From assembly GCF_006265175.1 (NCBI RefSeq), contig NZ_VDCQ01000010.1, positions 1 through 64,000 on the forward strand: 64,000 bases of DNA, read 5' to 3'. The notes under the pieces were generated by a model that ran no database searches, had not been told where the DNA came from, and saw only the letters and a program-made list of their open reading frames with translations. The number at the start of each line of letters is the position of its first letter. Within the stretch, counting starts at the first letter, position 1. Positions 63,953 to 64,000 of this stretch are shown one piece after another. The position numbers and the translations under genes were made by a program. This DNA is from Paenibacillus hemerocallicola (GTDB taxonomy: Bacteria > Bacillota > Bacilli > Paenibacillales > NBRC-103111).

Positions 63953-64000
63953 TGATTTTTTACCTAAGAACAAGTGAAGTCAATAACATCTATAGAAACA

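Overview
The window looks like a chromosomal segment of a G+C-rich, spore-forming, Gram-positive bacterium of the Paenibacillaceae (Paenibacillus/Cohnella type). The grounds are strong AAGGAGG-type ribosome binding sites, a T-box ahead of valS, SLH-domain cell-wall proteins, a SpoVID homologue, and a gene order that follows the Bacillus subtilis block tig-clpX-lonB-lonA-ysxC-hemA...hemL-spoVID-valS-folC-spoIIB-maf. The genus is inferred, not proven.

Layout, left to right. Positions 1-3400 carry a collagen-like SLH surface protein (it runs off the left edge) and an overlapping two-domain glycosyltransferase. Next come a histidine-kinase remnant, maf with a small membrane gene, an SLH-anchored cell-wall amidase, and a SpoIIB-like SPOR protein (3.7-8.5 kb). 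A 10-kb carbohydrate and iron island (8.5-18.8 kb) separates the spoIIB-like gene from murC. It holds a 2185-residue secreted heparinase-like lyase, a GntR regulator fused to a solute-binding domain with a CcpA-type promoter, an AraC regulator, and a Fur-boxed lipoprotein. The T-box controlled valS-folC-murC operon follows (19.2-25.3 kb), then spoVID and several small membrane or accessory genes (25.6-32.3 kb).

From 32.4 to 45.8 kb lie hemL, a Crp/Fnr regulator, hemE-hemH-hemY and hemA-hemX-met8-hemC-cobA/hemD-hemB. Together they encode glutamyl-tRNA to coproheme and the siroheme branch; only the last coproheme decarboxylase (hemQ/chdC) is not seen. From 46 to 61.2 kb come speD, ysxC, lon, lonB, an amidase, ispG, clpX, clpP and tig, a proteostasis block. 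The right end has tRNA-Gly, a small unknown gene, a probable MITE, a DUF1906 glycoside-hydrolase-like gene and tRNA-Arg.

The most unusual signal is non-coding. Five intergenic elements (three close copies and two of a related type, plus one divergent relative) are built from short GGAAC/GTTCC inverted modules. The first two intervals between modules are conserved at 50-52 and 61-63 bases, close to five and six helical turns. I know of no described family with this architecture. Other notable items are a MITE-like element with an 8-base target duplication, two decayed genes, and several small genes under 60 codons.
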